From positions 124,001-188,000 of the forward strand of contig NZ_MBEU01000053.1 in the NCBI RefSeq assembly GCF_001954275.1: a stretch of DNA of 64,000 bases. The letters are read 5' to 3'. Shown piece by piece: positions 63,333-64,000 of the stretch (position 1 is its first letter; the number at the start of each line of letters is the position of its first letter). Under the pieces are notes generated by a model. The model did no database searches. It saw only the letters and a program-made list of their open reading frames with translations, and had not been told where the DNA came from. The translations under genes and the position numbers were made by a program. Source of the stretch: Mycobacterium sp. IS-836 (GTDB lineage Bacteria > Actinomycetota > Actinomycetes > Mycobacteriales > Mycobacteriaceae).

Positions 63333-63632
63333 ATGTCATTTGTCGTCGCCCATCCCGACGTAATTGCCGCGGCCGCCGCGGATCTGCACACGATCAACGC
63401 CGCGGTGCGGGCCGGAAATGCGGCCGCGGCAGCCCCGACCATCGGGGTGTCTCCCGCCGCGGCGGATGTGGTGTCGATGCTGACCGCCGCGCAGTTCGCC
63501 TCGCATGGACGGCTCTATCAGGAGATCAGCGCCCAGGCCGCGACGCTGCGCGAGCAGTTGGCGACCACGCTGGGCATCAGCGCAGGTTCGTATGCGGCGA
63601 CCGAGGCGGCCAACACCGCCACGGTCGCCTGA
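63333..63632 (+). CDS. PE32: PE-family protein (PE32-like)
   Basis: A 99-residue PE protein with the family start [21 protein letters not shown] and a Pro-Glu-like variant (Pro-Asp at residues 8-9). It is all PE domain, with no C-terminal extension, like PE proteins paired with PPE and Esx partners. The YxxxD/E-type secretion signal may be the YQEISAQ region, though the usual place is near the end. GAGGAGAAAAGC precedes the ATG. It lies 13 bases before the PPE gene, so the two should form one complex exported by a type VII system. Confidence 0.88.
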   Translation: MSFVVAHPDVIAAAAADLHTINAAVRAGNAAAAAPTIGVSPAAADVVSMLTAAQFASHGRLYQEISAQAATLREQLATTLGISAGSYAATEAANTATVA

Positions 63633-63645
63633 CCGAGGGGAACTC

Positions 63646-64000
63646 ATGTTGGATTTCGCACAGTTGCCGCCGGAGATCAACTCGGCGCTGATGTATTCCG
63701 GGCCGGGCTCCGCGCCGCTGCTGGCCGCCGCGGCGGCCTGGGACGGACTCGCCACCGAGCTGCAGGCCACCGCGTCCTCCTACGGGTCGCTGATCGTCGG
63801 CCTGACCGACGGACCGTGGCACGGTCCGGCCGCGGCGTCCATGGTCGCCGCAGCCGTGACCCACGTCGCGTGGCTGAACGACACCGCTGGACAGGCGGAA
63901 CAGGCCGGGGCCCAGGCGGTTTCGGCGGCCGCCGCTTACGAGACGGCGTTCGCCGAAACGGTGCCTCCGCCGGTGATCGCGGCCAACCGGGCGCTGTTGA
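63646..64000 (+). CDS. PPE65: PPE-family protein (PPE65-like), cut by window edge
   Basis: The first 118 residues of a PPE protein: [36 protein letters not shown] is the PPE domain start with Pro-Pro-Glu at 8-10, and [13 protein letters not shown] contains the WxG-like turn. The reading frame runs past 64000. By gene order it corresponds to M. tuberculosis PPE65 (Rv3621c), which is followed there by an Esx pair; that part is outside the window. Confidence 0.88.
   Translation, partial: MLDFAQLPPEINSALMYSGPGSAPLLAAAAAWDGLATELQATASSYGSLIVGLTDGPWHGPAAASMVAAAVTHVAWLNDTAGQAEQAGAQAVSAAAAYETAFAETVPPPVIAANRALL

Overview
The window is a stretch of high-GC mycobacterial chromosome. Evidence includes a WhiB4-type Fe-S regulator, a PE/PPE pair at the right edge, the BagA/BagB ATPase pair, MarP, RsfB, TTG and GTG starts, tightly overlapping operons and a 6C-type small RNA. 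From remembered gene order (no search was run) the backbone is collinear, in inverted orientation, with M. tuberculosis Rv3687c (rsfB) down to Rv3621c (PPE65). The PE/PPE pair and the M. tuberculosis-like gene content suggest a slow-growing, non-tuberculous mycobacterium. Species cannot be fixed from the sequence alone.

Layout. 1-5.2 kb: an RsbR-like STAS protein divergent from rsfB, then small accessory genes (DUF6328, HAD hydrolase, DUF4193, DUF393, a membrane-anchored Mrr-type nuclease) and tRNA-Pro(CGG). 5.2-10.5 kb: a minus-strand cluster ponA2 - metallophosphoesterase - cds1, divergent from whiB4. 10.7-15.7 kb: bagA/bagB, a DUF4177 micro-protein, RidA, a metallo-beta-lactamase-fold hydrolase and crp, with a long inverted repeat between the last two. 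15.7-20.7 kb: nth - thioredoxin-like - Nudix - marP, overlapping the convergent ephE and a holin-like gene. 20.8-30 kb: secreted protease, acs, a DUF4232 protein, the dppABCD peptide importer and a protein that looks like a degenerate Fic fold.

30.4-36.3 kb: an HAD-IB phosphatase, a 6C small RNA, and a Tad/Flp-type pilus cluster (ssd, tadA, tadB, tadC, Flp-like pilin, two TadE-like genes). Neither TadE-like gene has a normal start codon before its conserved N-terminal motif. 36.3-47.2 kb: Rv3651-like sensor protein, a DECH helicase, cspA with its own terminator, topA, a membrane adenylate cyclase, DNA polymerase III delta-prime and tRNA-Thr(CGT). 47.2-50.7 kb is the main accessory block: a DUF732 protein, a proline-rich secreted protein, and a TetR / Rieske oxygenase / double NTF2-like cassette. 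50.7-55.8 kb: envelope polysaccharide genes (Rv3635-like, galE1, Rv3632-like, ppgS, flippase-like), consistent with making and exporting the galactosamine decoration of arabinogalactan. 55.9-64 kb: a DUF475 protein, ppa, dacB, a zinc-metalloprotease-like protein, tilS, hpt, lpqG and the start of a PE-PPE locus that runs off the window.

Many neighbours share a theme: cell-wall building and integrity (ponA2, marP, dacB, the PpgS set), redox and acid stress (whiB4, the thioredoxin-like protein, marP, nth, bagAB, cds1) and cAMP signalling (crp and the Rv3645-like cyclase, about 30 kb apart). Most genes are ordinary backbone. The least explained parts are the start-less TadE-like genes, the degenerate Fic-like protein, the inverted repeat at 14430-14492 and the oxygenase cassette beside tRNA-Thr.
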